A stretch of 64,000 nt of DNA from Amorphophallus konjac (lineage: Eukaryota; Streptophyta; Magnoliopsida; Alismatales; Araceae). Shown here piece after piece: positions 36,701 through 49,804 of the stretch. Every line of letters starts with the position of its first letter. The first letter of the stretch is position 1. Position numbers and translations under genes: made by a program. Where the stretch lies: positions 1,054,001-1,118,000 of the forward strand of contig CM040129.1 in the NCBI GenBank assembly GCA_022559845.1. The letters run 5' to 3'. Below the pieces are notes generated by a model. It saw only the letters and a list, made by a program, of their open reading frames with translations, ran no database searches and was not told the DNA's origin.

Positions 36701-39700
36701 AAGAGTAAATTCAGCCATCCAATTGAGGACAAAAGCAAATTCAACGGTTCACTGCAGGTTAAGAGCAAATCTAACAGTCTGATGGCGACCAGAAACAAAT
36801 TCAACAGTTTGATCATCTACGGAAGCAATCTAAAGATCCAAGTGTAAGTAGAAGCCTACTCAGTGATCAAATGGCGATCAGATGCAAACCCAAAGACCCG
36901 ATTATATAATTAGGACTAAATGTAAAGGTCTCAAAAGACCAATTACAATCCAAACTCCATGTGTTTAATGAATGAACGTCTTTGAATTTCTTGCAAGAGT
37001 ATGTATCTCTAATCGGTAATCGTCGGGATCATATCTATTAGACAAAACCCACAATTTCACAACGGATATTATAGAGGTTAAGGTGTTCTTTGACAGCTAA
37101 TCAAGGGTATTTAGATTTTATGTCGATATAAATAAACACCGATTGTAGTCGGAAGGAAAATGCCCCATACTTAAACCCAAATCATCTGATAAACTATTGG
37201 AAGCAAATTTTGCCTACAAAAACACTCCCCCGCCAACACCCATCCGGCGTGAAACTTGATGTTCGGGGTGAAAAGAACCCATCCGGGGTTAGAAGAACCT
37301 GTCCAAGGTGAAAAGAACCCGTTCGGGGTGAAGACCCATCCGGGTGAAACCATAGTGGGGGGCCCACATCAGGCCCTCCGGGGTCAAATGAACCCGGCAA
37401 GAACTTGTCGGGAGTCAAGTGACCCTGGATAGACCTGCCCGAGGTCAAGCGACCCTGGATAGACTTGCCCGAGGTCAAGCGACCCTGGACAGGTTTGCCC
37501 GGGGTCAAAAGACCTTAGACGGATCTGACACACCCGGGGTCACTTGACACCGTATAGGTCTGCCCGAGGTCAAATGACCCCGGACGGGTCTAACCCACCC
37601 TGGGTCACTTGACCCCGGTGCGGTTGGACCCCGCCCGAGGTCATTTGATTCCGCCCCCCTTTCTCTCACGCAGAAAAAGAAAAACAAAAGAGAAAAAGAC
37701 CCTCCCGGGGTCATTTTTAGTCCATTCACCCTGTAGGGGTTCAAACACCTCCGAGTAGTCCTCCACTTTCTATAAATAGACCCCCAAGGGTCCAGAAAGA
37801 GCAATCGAGCATCTACCATCAAGCATATAGAAAACAAAGCATCGGGCAAGAAAGGAGCTACGACCATAAGAAAATTGTTCGTGGTTTGGACCCTCGAGGG
37901 GTAGGTGATCCCCGGGTCTTGTGTTTATGCCCCTAAGGGATATGTTTGTAATTATTCCTCTCTACGGGTTATGTTTGTAAGTTTCTACACCCTCGGGACG
38001 GCTAAATTATGTAGTTCTGCTCCTATAATGAGATAATTACGAAAATGTCCTCCCGAGGACTGCGAGAAACATAAGTCCTGTTGTTTGCAGTTTTACCCTG
38101 CCATCTTTTGTAATTAGGGCTACGCCCCTATTTTCCGTGTTAGTGCGGATCTCTCTGATGTACAGTCGACAACTTGTCGACAACTCTTATACCCACTTGG
38201 GCCATAAATATATTCAATGTACTCTGCAGATTTTCTTGGTACACCTGTCAACAAGAAATTATAAGAAAAATCTCTGACTTTTGGGAAATTATACATATAC
38301 CCCTCCCTCTGCAAATCGACGCATGTGCGCCTTCTATGAAGCCCCTCGTTGCTCCTTCAGTTCAGAGATACTGTTAGTTCAGTCTAACACTGGGGTGTCA
38401 CCTCAAATCTAGATCCGTGTAGGGTTTGATAAAATTACCAAAATACCTCTGTGACCTAGAAATGGCCTAGTAGCCCTCAAAACCCTCCATAAATGGCCTC
38501 AGTGCCTTGGGACATCAGAGATCCTATTCTACCTTCTTCCCAACTCAGAAATTCCAAAAATATTCCTGGCCTGGTAAAATTACTAGAATATCCCTTGAAA
38601 CGCAAAATTATCAAAATACCTCTGGGGTCTTGGAAACTTCCCGACACTTTAAAATGCCTATGGCTTCTGCAAAATTACATCTATACCCCAAAATTATAAG
38701 ACTTTTGCCTAAGCCCAAGAGGCCTTTGATAAAGCCTTAGTTCTATCAGTCTGCCGGTGGTGAACGAGTGGTAATAGCGAGCGGCCCAAGTGAATAGGCT
38801 CTCAACATCAGAACCTATAGAAGGGATTTCAAGATTTCTTTGACAGATAAACAAAGTTGTTCCGATGTTAGGCCGATGTAAAGCAACATTGACTACGGTC
38901 AGTGGGGAAAGGTAGAGCACCCGAACCCAAATCGTCTGATACAATACACACCCTCGGAATAAACCCTTATATAAAAATGTTTTCTTCTTCTCTTCAAAGC
39001 GAACCCTCCCTAAAACATATCGCCAAAATATATTCCGTGGTCAACATAAACCCAATCCACGGAATTAAAAATGCTCATGCTATTTAAATAGTTAATAAAT
39101 GTGCATTTGATGTTCACCAAATGAATATATATTTCTTTTTACAATAATTCCATGTTAAACAATGTGATGGAAGACCCATTGCAGCAACCATGATAACCAT
39201 TGTCTTCAATAGGCGTTCCCTAGGCGACAAGGCTCTCCATGCTGCCCAAGGCAACTAGGCACCTAGGTGAGCAGTCCATTAAGGCACTCACCTAGCTGCT
39301 TTAGTGCACGTAGGTCACTTTGGGCCCACCTAGTCTGCCTTGGTAGGGTATCCGCTCCTTGTTTTGAGGTCTGTTTTAGTGTTTGGGCAAAAGTTAAGGG
39401 ACATTATGACGTGCATGGGAAAATGTTCCGGGCCATTATGGCATGCATGAGAAATTGCTTGAGCCAAGGAAAATTGCTTGGGCCATTACGCCGTCAAGTG
39501 ATCTGCGTTGTGAGGCCGGGTGGTTTTTTTTTTTAGTGAAAAGTGTGCATGGACGTCATGAGATAATGCTTGCCTAAACAAGCATAACTTGCAAAATGCC
39601 ATAACCTGAGTTAGAATGAGATTCTGACTTTATAAGTTTTGTGATTAATTTGTTATTATTTGTCATTTATTTTTTTTACTTTTAAATATAAGTATATGTT

Positions 39701-42700
39701 GAAGATTTGTGAATATCAAATTTTCTATTAACTAAAGATAGAATTTATACGTAGAAAATGTATAGTAGTAGTTCTCTTCAAATGTATTTAGTTATATAAA
39801 CTAGGCTTTACCAAGACGTCTCGTCTTGTCGCCTAAGTAATAAGGCGGTGGGCCACCCCCTTGTCGCTTTGAACGTCTTGACAACCATGATGATAACTTA
39901 ATTCTTTCTGCCTTGTGTGAATTAGATTGAATGTAGACTAGTTCCTTCCATTCAGAAATGGAGGTCATTTGTCTCAATACATAAATTGCAACATATTCTA
40001 GAATGCACAGAAGACATTGATTTTCCATGGACAACCCACTAGCTAGCTATATTATTATTTTTTTTTGCAGTGGGCTGTTGCACCCACTATTTGTCTCGGT
40101 TAATTGAGACATTCCCCTCGAGTTGGTCGGGGTTCAACATCTGACGTATCGTCGCTCTGTGGAATATTTCCATATGACGAGACTTCATGGCCCATGTTTT
40201 ATTTTAATTTTAAACCCCTCACAGCAAACGAGGTAGTTGAGAACCAGACTAAATCCACAACAATTATCAGGATCGTGTGGTTCCGGGCAAAACCCCGAAA
40301 GGGTGAGATTTTTCGCCCTTGGATGTTCAGGGTGAGCAAAGAAAACCCTCGCAGCAAGGAAAGGGGATGCAAGAGATGGTGTACACATCGCTGAAGAAGT
40401 CCAACGCATGTGTATCATGCAGCTCGGATAAACACAAATCCCCTCCACTTGGCCGACGGCGCGGGGAAGGCGACAAATGAACAAGAGGCGCATTCTCTCC
40501 TCCCTCCACGCGGCGTGCTGCGAGCAATAGACTCCAAAAGGCCTAAAGGAGGAGGCTTTAAGCAAAAAAGGGGGAAAGAGACCTGTTCGGGGTCGGGGAG
40601 ACCCGCGTGGGGTCGCCCGACCCCGGGCAGACCCCCGCGCGGGCGGGAGGCCTTGCTCGGGGTCACCCGACCCCGGGGAGGACCTGCTCGGGGCCAAACG
40701 ACCCCCGGGGGCCTGCCCTTGGTAGAAGGTCGAATGACCTCGGGCAGGTCCCGTGCGGGCTTGCGCGGGGTCATTTGACCTCGGGTGGGGCAAGGTTGGC
40801 AGTATCGGTTTCGGCCGAGACCGAACCTGAAATCGTTTCGGTACCGGTTTCGGTCCGAAACCAATTAAAATATATATTTTTTTAAAAGACTACATTTGGT
40901 TTCGGCTGAAACTAGGGTATGGGTGTCATTTCGTTTCGGTCCGAAACTGCCTTCCTTGGGTCATTCGACCCCGTTGCCCCTTTCTCACTCGCAGAAGGAA
41001 AAAAGAAAAAAAAGGAAAAAGGACCCTCTCGGGGTCATTTCCATCCCGTACACCCCGTACGGGTTAAATCAACCCCGGGTAGCCCTCCAACTTCTATAAC
41101 TAGACTCCTATGGTTCCAAAAGGGGACACCTACGAGACGAGAGATCCACACACGCACAATGGGAAGGGGGATCATGCGACTGTGAGAAGAAGCTTTGTTT
41201 GTTGTCTGGCCCACTAAGGGTATGGGATATCCCGGGCTTTTGTATTTATGCCCCTAAGAGTTATATTTGTAATTATCCCCCTCTGCGGGGCATGTTTGTA
41301 ATGTTCTACGCATCCGGGACGGCTGAATTATGTAGTTCCATTCATATAATGGAGAATTACAAAAACGCCCTTTCTTGGACTGCGAGATAGTTCAAGTCCT
41401 GTTATTTACAGTTTTACCCTGTAATCTTTTGTAATTGGGGCTATGTCCTTATGTCCCGCGTTAGTGCGGATACCTCTTATTTACAGTCGACAACTCGTCG
41501 ACAACCCCTGTACTCACTTGGATCATAAATATACTCAGTTGTTCTTTTATGTGCCGGTCAAGAAAAATTATAAGAGAACTCCGACTTTCGGGAAATTGTG
41601 TACATACCCCTCCCTTTGCGAATCAACGCTCGTGCGTCTTCTATGAAGTCTCTTGTTGCTCCTTCCGCTCAGGGACCTTGCCAGGTTAGTCTTGCACCTA
41701 AGTGTCATCTCAGACCTCGGTCCGCGTAGGGTCTGACAAAATGACTAAAATACCCCTAGAACTTAGAAATGGCCTAGGAGCCTTCAAAACTCTTCGGAAA
41801 TGGCCTGAGTGCCTCGGGAAGTCAGAGATTTTATCGTACTCTCCCTCCAACTCAGAAATTTCAGAAATGTCCCTGGCCTAGGAAAATTACCAAAATACCC
41901 TTGGGAACCCAACATTACCAAAATATCCCCAGAGTCCAGGGAACCTCTCGACAATTCAAAAATGCCCACTGCTTCTACAAAATTGCAGTTATGTCTTCAA
42001 ATTGCAGGGGTTCTCGCCTAACTTAGCGACCCTTGATGAAACCCTAATTCCATTAATCAACAAAATTGCAGTTATGTCCTCAAATTGCAAGGGTCCGCTC
42101 AGTCAACAAAGCAACTACCGGGGGTGTCAGGCCTTTTGCTTCAGCAATTGGCCGGGCTCGCTCGACCAACTCTACAACAGCCGAGGGTGTTAGGCCCTCC
42201 GTCCGATCAACCGGCCTGGTCTTCCTGGTCAACTCTTCAGCGACTAAGGGTGTCAGGCCCTTTGCCTCAACAATCGGCCGAGTCTGCTTGGTCGCCAAAA
42301 CAATGGTCGAAGGTGTTAGGCCTTCTGTCCAAGCAAATGGCCGAGGTTTCTTGGTCAACCAAGTTACTGTTGGTGTCGCCTCTCCTCAACGGGGGCAACG
42401 CCGTCACCGTGACGGCATAAGTTCTACTGTTGATACTCATAAAAAGGCTGCATATAGTCTGCATATTCACTGTAATCAAACAATGATGCAGTCAAGTCGT
42501 GCATCCCTCTTTGGATCCCTCTTGGAGTATAAGGTTATTGGTTTGATTGGAATCCAGAATCAACATAAGTAGAACCTTAAGGATTAGAAGAGGATGTTGA
42601 CCCATAACTGCTACTGGCTGGAACTGGATGAAATTGGAATCCTGGTTGATGACCCGACTCATACATGCCTGCTTCGTGTTAGCCACCTCCATAACTTATT

Positions 42701-45700
42701 GGATGTCCATATTGGCTCTGTGAATCATATCCTCCTTCACTATAACTGTATCCTCTGCCCGTGTCAGCGTGAAAGGCGGAAGTAAGTGCATACATGCCAC
42801 CGCTAGTAGTAGCACTTACAGCTGCATTGGGATCATCACTTCGTGCATCATCATTATCAGAACCATAAGAAATCAATCGCCTTCTAGTTTTTGGCTCTGT
42901 GTTTTTTTTCCTTTTAGTGTAACTTTATCCTTCATCTTTGAAAGCAATCCTTTTCCCCGTGGCGCGTGTCTCACATAAACTTGCTTCATCTGTTCAATTG
43001 CCGGATCCTCTCGGGCAGCAGCACTAGTCCTCTCAATCATCTCATGCACTGTTGTACTTCTTCTTAAGGATAGAGGTGGTTTGACCATTCTAGGATTGGC
43101 TGGCCTGCTATCTGATTCTGAGTATCTACCTAGCTCAATCTCAGGTTGCTGCTCAGTGTCTGTTGGCCACGGAATTATATATATATATATAAATATATAA
43201 ATATATAAAATATGTTGTTCTTTTTTGAAAAGAAACATTCCCCCAAATGTGGAGTTCATTCCGTGGGTGTGCATTGTATCAGACGATTTGGGTTCGGGTG
43301 TTGGACCTCTCCCCATTGACCGCTGCCAGTGTTGATTTACATCGGCCTAACGTCCGAACACCTTTATTTGACTGTCAAAGAAATCCCAAGATTCTCTCCA
43401 TAGGTTCAGATGTTGAGGGTAGGCTCCCTTGGGTGACTTGCTGCAACCACTCGTTTACCACCAACATATTGACTAGACTTAGGGTTTCGTCAAAAGCTCT
43501 TGGAGGTTGAGGAAAACCATAGAATTTAGGAGTATGAATGCAATCTTGCAAGAGCCATAGGCATTTTTAAAGTGAAGGGAAGTTTTCTGGGTCCCGAGGA
43601 CATTTTGGTAATTTTACCTTCCTAAAGGTATTTTGGTAATTTTCCCAATTCAGGGGGACTAGAACAAGAGTAGGAGGGGATGACTGACCTTCCAAGGCGC
43701 TGAGGCCATTTGTAGAGGGTTTTAGGAGTTAATAGGCCACTTCTAAGTCACAAGGGTATTTTAGTAATTTTACCAAGCCTTACATAGACTTAGGGTTGAG
43801 ACGGCATCCAAGCGTAGGACTGGGCTGACACCTCCGCAAGCCAAAGGAGTGACGAAGAGTTCATAGAAGGCACACATCCGTCTATTTTGCCAGAGGCGGG
43901 GTATATGTGCAATTCCGACAAGTCTGGGGTTTTCTTGTAATTTTCCCCAATTGACATACAAAGAAGAAAATTGGCAGAATACACCCAGTACATTCATAGC
44001 CCAAATAGGTACAAGGATTGTTGGCGAGTTGTCGACTGTACAAAGATCCGCACTAACGCGAGAAGTAGGGGCGTAGCCCCAATTACAAGAAATTGCAGGG
44101 TAGAATTGCAAACAACAAGACATTTTGTTTCTCGGGACCCCGGGGAGGACATGTCCGTAATTCCCCCATTATATGGGCGGAACTACTTAATTTAGTCGTC
44201 TTGGGGCGTGGAAACTTATAAACATGGGCCACTGAGGGGCATAATTATAAGAATACTCCTTAGGGGCATATACACAAGACTCGAGGACTTATCCCTCACG
44301 GGTCAAAACAACGAACAAAACCCGAATGCTGGATGCTTCACATGCGTAGGAGATGCTCCGTAGGTTGTAGCTGTGCTGTGTCAATTCTAGACCTTTGGGG
44401 GTCTATTTATAGAAGAAGAGGGCCACCCGGGAGTGTTTGAACCCGTACGGGTTAAATAGGATGAAAATGACCCCGAGGAGGTCCATTCCCCCCCTTTTTT
44501 TTTTGTTTCCACGCGCGGGAGAGGAAGGCTGCCCGGGGTGGATGACCCCAGACCCACCTGGGGTCGAATGACCCTTGCAGGTCCGCGTGGGACCTGCCCG
44601 GGGTCACTTGACCCAGTGGGGTCGCACGACCTCGGGCAGGGCCGCCCGCCCACACGCGGGCCCGTCCGGGGTCGGGAGACCCCGTGCGGGTTTCCCCGAC
44701 CCCAGACGGGTCCCTTGTCACCCCGGAGAGGTCCATCCACTGTCGTTTCACCCCGGACAAGTTCTTCTCACTCCGGACAACAAGTTTCACCCCGGATGGG
44801 TGTTGGCGGGAGGTGTTTTTGTAGGCAAAATTCGCTTCCAACAGTGTCATCAACAAACAAAGACTTTTCCTCTCTCTCTGGTGCTCATGAGTCACTCTTG
44901 GCCTTTTTGTTGATCTTCTGAATTCTAGATCTCTTGGCTCATCTCCATTCAATATACCCTTTGCCTATGTTCTATCATCAGGATAAAAAACAGGCTCATC
45001 AGCCTATGCTTGTACCTCAACCCAAGACTGCAAGAGATTGTCATCATCAAATAATGCGTCTACATCAATTTGGCCAGTTGTATCGTCTGTGACGCGTTTG
45101 TCCCTCAACTGTCGTCTCAGCTTCATATTATTTATTCTCAACCTCATGTTATAGTGGCAGTAAACAAAATTTTCTAGTTGTTCATTCTTTATCCGATTGC
45201 GAACCTTTGAGTGTACAAGGTTGAACGTGTTCCAATTCCTTTTACATTGACTTGCTGATGTTGTTTAACTTAGCACCTTAATTGCAATGTAAGCCAATGC
45301 ATTACTGTCCAAATCCCTATTGTTCACCATTATCCACTAGTCAGCTGTTCCACTAGCCATAAACAAATAAATGTAAGATTTAAATGAAGATCAATTCTTC
45401 ATGATGTACTAATACATATTTACTCAATTTAAGCACAAAGATTTAGTATACTTGGGCTCACTCTTCTCACAGCGTATTGTAATTATGAGTCAGAATATGT
45501 CTCAGTCCTCAATCTATAACTGTCCATCTATAAGGATAAAGTATCAGATTAACATAAGTAATTAAGTAAATTCTTTTCCCCTTATTAATAAAATCAATAA
45601 AGGTCAACCTGTAGTTCGGCTTGAAGCCTCTTTGATAATGTCGTCGATAAACGACCAATGACTTTTAAGGTGCCTTGAAGTTCCTCGCCATCAACGTTTG

Positions 45701-48700
45701 CATTGGCATTGTACATAAATCGGGGGTTGAGGAAATAACCTGTATTTGTGTATAATTAACTAAATGTAAGATGTAAATTAACCTAAAAAATAATGAATTT
45801 TATATCAGTATAATGAATCACTCACTAGTTGCATGTAATTCATGGTGTAACGTGTTGTCCCATCTAATGTTAATAATTTTTCACCATTTCTCATACTCTC
45901 TAGGAAGGGATTTCTGCAAGTTTAACTTGGCACGGTTGTTTACACGCGAAATTTTTCAGACATTCGATTTTGTCGGATGGATATGCGTAATATTTTGGCA
46001 TATTTGTGAATTCCGCGCTTTTTGGGGTTTATCAGATGGTTTAGGATTCGTGTACAGGACATTTCCCCACCGACCGGAGTCGGTGTTAATTTACATCGGT
46101 ACAAGTCCGAACACCTTTGATTAATTGTCGAAGAACGCCTTTTGGCCTCTATGCATTGTGACATAAATGATCTTGACGATCGCCCATTACGGGTACACAC
46201 TCTTACAAAGAAATTGGGAGCTTTTATTTCCTTGAACATTTGTGATTGGAATTATACTCGATCTTCAAGATCTTTACATATGGTCCCGATTGTGTTATCA
46301 AACCGGAGCCTTTGGATTTGCTTTCGCTTGCATTTGGACATTTGAATTTGCTTTCGTCTTGATCGGGTCATTGAATTTACTTTTGTCCCGTGATCGGACG
46401 GTTGAATTTGAATTCCATCACAAGGACCGTTGGATCGCCAATATGATCACTGTTGGTCCATCGGAGTTACTTCATGGTCATGATCACTCTTTGATTGTAA
46501 TTGGGCCCTTAAGTTGGCTTGGTGTCCATAAAGGACATTCCCATCTGAGGTGGGGTATATTTGTAATTTTCCTTCATCAGAGATATTTCTACGGTTTCCC
46601 AAATATTGGGATGTTACTGGAATTTCTGACTCTTTCTGGGTATTTCCACCCTTTTTTCGGAAATAGCCCCGTCACTTCCTGACTTATTTGGCATTGCCAT
46701 TACTTTTGATTTTTCGGAACATATTTTGATGTTTCTTGACTTCTTGGAGATCGCCCCGTCGTTTGACTTCCTGGGCGTTTTTGACTTCATTTCTTGACTT
46801 CTTGGGAATAGCCATGTCATTGGACTTCTTGGGTATTTCTTGTCTTGATTTCTGGACTTCTCGGGAATAACCCCGTCATTTGACTTCTTAGGTATTCCTT
46901 GTTTTCATTTCTGGATTTATCAGGAATAACCTCGTCATTTGACTTCTTGGGTATTCCTTGTCTTCATTTCTGGATTTATCAGGAATAACCTCGTCATTTG
47001 ACTTCTTAGGTATTCTTTGTCTTCATTTCTGGACTTCTCGGGAATAACCCCGTCATTTGACTTCTTAGGTATTCCTTGTCTTCATTTCTGGATTTATCAG
47101 GAATAACCTCGTCATTTGACTTCTTGGGTATTCCTTATCTTCATTTCTGGATTTATCAGGAATAACCTCGTCATTTGACTTCTTGGGTATTCATTGTTTT
47201 CAATTCTGGATTTATCAGGAATAACCTCGTCATTTGACTTCTTGGGTATTCCTTGTTTTCATTTCTGGATTTATCAGGAATAACCTCGTCATTTGACTTC
47301 TTGGGTATTCCTTGTCTTGATTTATTGACTTATCGGGAATAACCTCGTCATTTGACTTCCCGGGTACTCTTTGTCTTAATTTCTGAACTTATTGGAAATA
47401 ATCCTATGTTACACATAGGATTAAGGCAGGTTGGTTAAGTTGGAGAAGTACATCAGGAGTCCTTTGTGATCGTCGTATGTCTGTGAAACTTAAAGGGATG
47501 TTTTATAGAACGGCTGTGAGACCTGCTTTGTTATATGGTACCGAGTGTTGGGCAGTACGAAAGGAACATACCCACAAAATGTGTGTAGCAAAGATGAGGA
47601 TGTTGAGATGGATGTGTGGCAAGACTAAGAAAGACAAGATTAGGAATGAGCGCATCCGCAAGGACTTAGGGATAGCCGTAATTGATAGTAAAATGAGAGA
47701 AAATAGACTCAGGTGGTTTGGATATGTGTTTCGTCGCCCTAACTCAGCACCGGTTAAAAGATGTGACATAATCTTAGTGGATGCTAGTAAAAGAGCTCGA
47801 GGAAGACCTAAAATGAGATGGTGCGATGTTATTAGGAAGGCCATTAGTTTTTTGGGTTTAAATATGAATATTGCACTTGATAGAAATCTTTGGCGGAACA
47901 TGATTCATGTAGCCGACCCCAATTAATTGGGATAAGGCTCTGATGATGATGATGATGATGATTGGAAATAACCCCGTCATTTGACTTCTCGGGTATTCCT
48001 TGTCTTAATTTCTGGACTTATCGGAGATAACCCCCTCATTTGACTTCTCGAGTATTTCTTGTCTTAATTTTTGAACTTCTCAGGGCATGAGAAGATATAT
48101 GGATTTGGATGATTATCCATAAGTCGAACCCAGGAGAGCGCACACCGCTTCAGAGAAGGGGCGTGGTCCCGCTCCACCGAGTCGTGCAAATGGCGTGAAC
48201 CAGAACGAGGGTATTTTGATGATTTCGAGACCCCACCAATGGGGGTATATCTGCAATTTTCCCACACTCAGGGGTGTTTCTACAATTTTTCCACAATCGG
48301 GGGTATTTATGTAATTTTTTCGTCATCGGGGACATTTCTACAATTTTTCCGCTATCGAGGACATTTTCGTAATTTTTCCGCTATGGGGGTATTTCTGCAA
48401 TTTTTCCTCTATCGGGGGTATTTCTGTAATTGTCTGCCCACCGGGGACATTTCTGTAATTTCCTGACTACCAGAGGTATTTCTGTAATTTTTTCCACCGG
48501 GGGGTATTTCTGTAATTTCCCGACATCGGGGACATTTCTGCAATTTTTCCGTCATAGGGGGTATTTCTACAATTTTCCCGTCATCGGGGGTATTTCTGCA
48601 ATTTTCCCGCTACCGGGGACATTTCTGTAATTTTCCCGCTATCGGGGGTATTTCTACAATTTTCCCATCATCGGGGGTATTTCTGCAATTTTCCCGCTAC

Positions 48701-49773
48701 CGGGGGGTATTTCTGCAATTTTCTCGTCATCGGGGGTATTTCTGTAATTTTCCCGTCATTGGGGGGGTATTTCTGCAATTTTTCCGCTACCGGGGGTATT
48801 TCTGTAATTTTTCTGACCACCATAGGTATTTCTATAATTTTTTCACTATCAGGGATATTTCTACAATTTTCCCGTCATCGGGGGTATTTCTACAATTTTT
48901 CCGTCCACCGGGGGTATTTCTGCAATTTTCCGCCCACCGGGGTATTTCTGCAATTTTTCTGCCCTTAGGGACATTTCTTCAATTTTCCTGCTTTTGGAGG
49001 CATTTCTATAATTTTCCAAGGTTCTTCATGGACTTTGGCTATTTATGAAATTTGTATGGATCTTCATTTCAGCAACTTTGATGATCAAAAGACATCTTGA
49101 AATCTTCAAGCCACCAAGAGCTTTAGGAAATAACAAAATTTATTGGAGTTGAAAACCTCCATATGATGTTGCACCGTCTTCTCTTCTTTTTCATCCCGGA
49201 GTTCTTCTTGTCTTCTCTCCGGCCTCTTCTGAGCAGAGTTTCAACCTTCCACGAGAGTCTCCCTCCTCTCCTCCACAAATGAAGAGGGCTTGGGTTTTAT
49301 AGGAGGTGGAGGAGGCCAATAGGGAGATCCCCCGGACCTTGGAGGAGGTAACTCCCATGCCCTTTCACCTCCCAATGTCTCTTCCTCTTCTTTTCTTCCG
49401 TTTCTTCTTCTCCCTATTCTTTCTCTCCTGGAGGTGCAGCAGCAGGAGGGAAGATGAGGGGAGGTAACTCCCCCCGGTGGGAGTAGCAGGTAGGCCCGGG
49501 GGGCCTCCCCCCGGTGGGCGCAACAGCAGGTCTGGGGGGCTTCTCCCCCCTGTGGATAGCAGGTGGGCCCGGGGGGGGGGGTCCCCTGTTGTAGCGGAGA
49601 GGGGGGAAGCCCCCCGGTGCAGTAGAGAGGGGGGGGGGGGGAGTCTCCCCGGTGGGCCTAGACCGGGGGGAGCTCCCCCAGTGCAGCCCGGTTGGGAGCA
49701 GCAGCAAGAGGGGGGAACCCCCCGGTGTAGCAGCAGAGGGGGAACCCCCCCGGTGGAGTAGCAGAGGGGGGAG

Positions 49774-49804
<31 letters not shown>

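Larger units (their letters stand above)
34777..39161 (-). mobile_element. Solo LTR A4 with nested solo LTR B1
   Basis: Its ends on the plus strand are TGTTGGATGACC and CATGTTAAACA, flanked by ATGTG on both sides (34772-34776 and 39162-39166). Read on the minus strand it matches the A2 layout: shared block (37192-37020), array rich in TTGAAT and GATCGG text (36850-36614), AT-rich array (36600-35690), the AGCGCACACCG..CGGTCCCGCTCCAC-type segment (~35860-35925), and GC-rich dyad array (35200-34790). With B1 removed it is ~2.5 kb. No internal genes, so it is a solo LTR. Confidence 0.8.
40560..42375 (-). mobile_element. Decayed LTR B-like relic
   Basis: The plus-strand order matches B1: dyad array of GGGGTC..GACCCCGG units (40580-40790), GACCCTCTCGGGGTCATTT, CTATAACTAGACTCC at the TATA position (41094), TATTTGTAATTATCCCC, GTTAGTGCGGAT, ACAGTCGACAACTCGTCGAC, and the AT-rich module (41740-42060). 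The shared block and clean termini are missing, so the ends are approximate. Confidence 0.6.

Noticed and set aside
34777..39161. Reading A4 and B1 as two LTRs of one element
   Set aside because: They have different target duplications (ATGTG and TAAAC) and B1 lies inside A4, so they are separate nested insertions.
40185..40864. Pro/Arg/Gly-rich frames on both strands
   Set aside because: They lie across the dyad array and flanks of the B-like LTR relic. Composition explains the openness.
48240..49010. Regular ~30-bp repeats that look like a CRISPR array
   Set aside because: The units are degenerate, adjoining without unique spacers of constant length, inside a plant LTR with target duplications, and there are no cas genes.
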